A stretch of 13,760 nt of DNA from an uncultured Lachnospiraceae bacterium. Its GTDB lineage: Bacteria > Bacillota > Clostridia > Lachnospirales > Lachnospiraceae. The notes under the pieces were generated by a model. It was not told the origin of the DNA. It worked only from the letters and a program-made list of their open reading frames with translations, and made no database searches. The DNA is taken from contig CAJTYN010000072.1 of NCBI GenBank assembly GCA_910584115.1, forward strand, positions 1 to 13,760, in the 5' to 3' direction. The translations under genes were made by a program, and so were the position numbers. Positions 13,038 to 13,760 of the stretch are shown piece by piece. Position 1 is the first letter of the stretch. Every line of letters starts with the position of its first letter.

Positions 13038-13760
13038 ATGAAGAGTGCAGTTTTTTACGGCAGACGCGATCTGCGGATCGAAGAGCGCGGCATCCCCAGG
13101 CCAGGACCCACGGAAGTCCTGATACAGGTAAAAGCCTGCGGGATCTGCGGCACGGATATACACATTTACGAAGGCGCCAAAGGTGCGGCGGACGTGGATC
13201 CCCCGACGATCTTAGGCCATGAATTTTCCGGGATCGTCGCGGAGACTGGATCTGATGTGCAGCATTTTCACAAAGGAGACCGGGTCTGCATCGACCCCAA
13301 CCGGTACTGCGGCTGCTGCGATCCCTGCAGGGACGGACAGGTCCATTTCTGTGAAGATATGACCGGATACGGAACGACTGTGGACGGGGGATTTGCAGAA
13401 TATTGCGTTGTGGAGGAAAGCCAGGTCTATGCCCTGGGAAAGGATACGACTTTCGAACAGGGGGCCATGGCCGAACCTGTATCCTGCTGCCTGCACGGCA
13501 TCGACCTGTGCCAGATCGCGCCCGGCGAACAGGTGGTGGTGATCGGAGGCGGCATGATCGGCCTGCTGATGCTCCAGTTAGCCCGGCTCTCCGGCGCGTC
13601 GAAGACAGCACTCTTAGAACCGGCGGCCAAAAAAAGGGAGATGGGGCGCAGGCTGGGCGCGGACATCTGCATCGACCCGCTCAACGAAGACGTAAAAGAA
13701 GCCCTTTCCCAGGCAGGCATGACCTGGATCCGCACGGTCATCGAATGTGCCGGACTCCCC
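13038..13760 (+). CDS. Zinc-dependent medium-chain alcohol/polyol dehydrogenase, 3' end beyond the window
   Basis: The first 241 codons are present and open to the window end. The catalytic-zinc site is Cys37 (ACGICGTD), His61-Glu62 (LGHEFSG) and Glu146 (MAEP). The structural zinc has Cys91-x2-Cys94-x2-Cys97-x7-Cys105. The Rossmann motif is VVVIGGGMIGL (167-177), and an acidic residue (Glu194) at the end of the second strand favours NAD over NADP. This is the sorbitol/threonine dehydrogenase-like branch, which oxidises polyols or amino alcohols to ketones; the substrate is not readable. GGAGG lies nine bases before the ATG. Next to DeoR and a fructose-6-phosphate aldolase, polyol to ketose oxidation is plausible. 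About 100 residues are missing, judging by usual family length near 345. Confidence 0.92.
   Translation, partial: MKSAVFYGRRDLRIEERGIPRPGPTEVLIQVKACGICGTDIHIYEGAKGAADVDPPTILGHEFSGIVAETGSDVQHFHKGDRVCIDPNRYCGCCDPCRDGQVHFCEDMTGYGTTVDGGFAEYCVVEESQVYALGKDTTFEQGAMAEPVSCCLHGIDLCQIAPGEQVVVIGGGMIGLLMLQLARLSGASKTALLEPAAKKREMGRRLGADICIDPLNEDVKEALSQAGMTWIRTVIECAGLP

Noticed and set aside
12982..13741. Several minus-strand open frames at the right end
   Set aside because: They are antisense to the zinc dehydrogenase frame, which shows all zinc ligands and a Rossmann motif on the plus strand.

Overview
The window looks like chromosomal DNA of a Gram-positive, anaerobic Clostridia species, most likely Lachnospiraceae. 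This is inferred from several things: a rubrerythrin, AGGAGG-type ribosome binding sites before most genes, sigma-A-like promoters, short intergenic spaces, a moderately GC-rich coding style, and several secreted or surface cell-wall enzymes (two NlpC/P60 proteins, one L,D-transpeptidase). No plasmid, phage, insertion sequence or CRISPR feature is visible. The genus cannot be fixed by reading alone.

Layout. Bases 1-55 hold the 5' part of a tRNA-Glu (TTC) on the minus strand, with its own promoter. Bases 141-7819 are all minus-strand genes. Reading in the direction of transcription, from right to left, they are mutY, a GT2 glycosyltransferase (ATGA overlap with mutY), a cell-wall-binding NlpC/P60 lipoprotein with a perfect-consensus promoter, a CwlO/PcsB-like NlpC/P60 endopeptidase, a MATE transporter and rubrerythrin. 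A HAD phosphatase (plus, 7978-8598) diverges from mutY and converges on a large membrane-anchored L,D-transpeptidase (minus, 8667-10613), with a bidirectional terminator between them. At the right end a DeoR-family regulator and a fructose-6-phosphate-aldolase-like enzyme form a minus-strand operon. A zinc-dependent polyol/alcohol dehydrogenase diverges from them and runs off the window. A palindromic operator lies between the two divergent promoters, which suggests a DeoR-controlled sugar or polyol catabolic locus.

The least explained part is 10640-11423. It holds a promoter, a 58-codon gene with an ideal ribosome binding site, and 24 bases after its stop a 190-base element closed by a perfect 24-bp inverted repeat (11110-11133 with 11276-11299). 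Inside the element are further nested helices and two related 22-base hairpins with nearly the same loop (ACTCCGT-). Two more strong hairpins follow before the aldolase gene. G-U pairing favours a plus-strand RNA, co-oriented with the small gene. I recognise neither the small protein nor the RNA, and this pair is my best candidate for an undescribed system.

Functionally, the genes divide into envelope maintenance (NlpC/P60 pair, L,D-transpeptidase, GT2), oxidative and DNA-damage defence (rubrerythrin, MutY), transport (MATE) and sugar metabolism (DeoR, aldolase, dehydrogenase).
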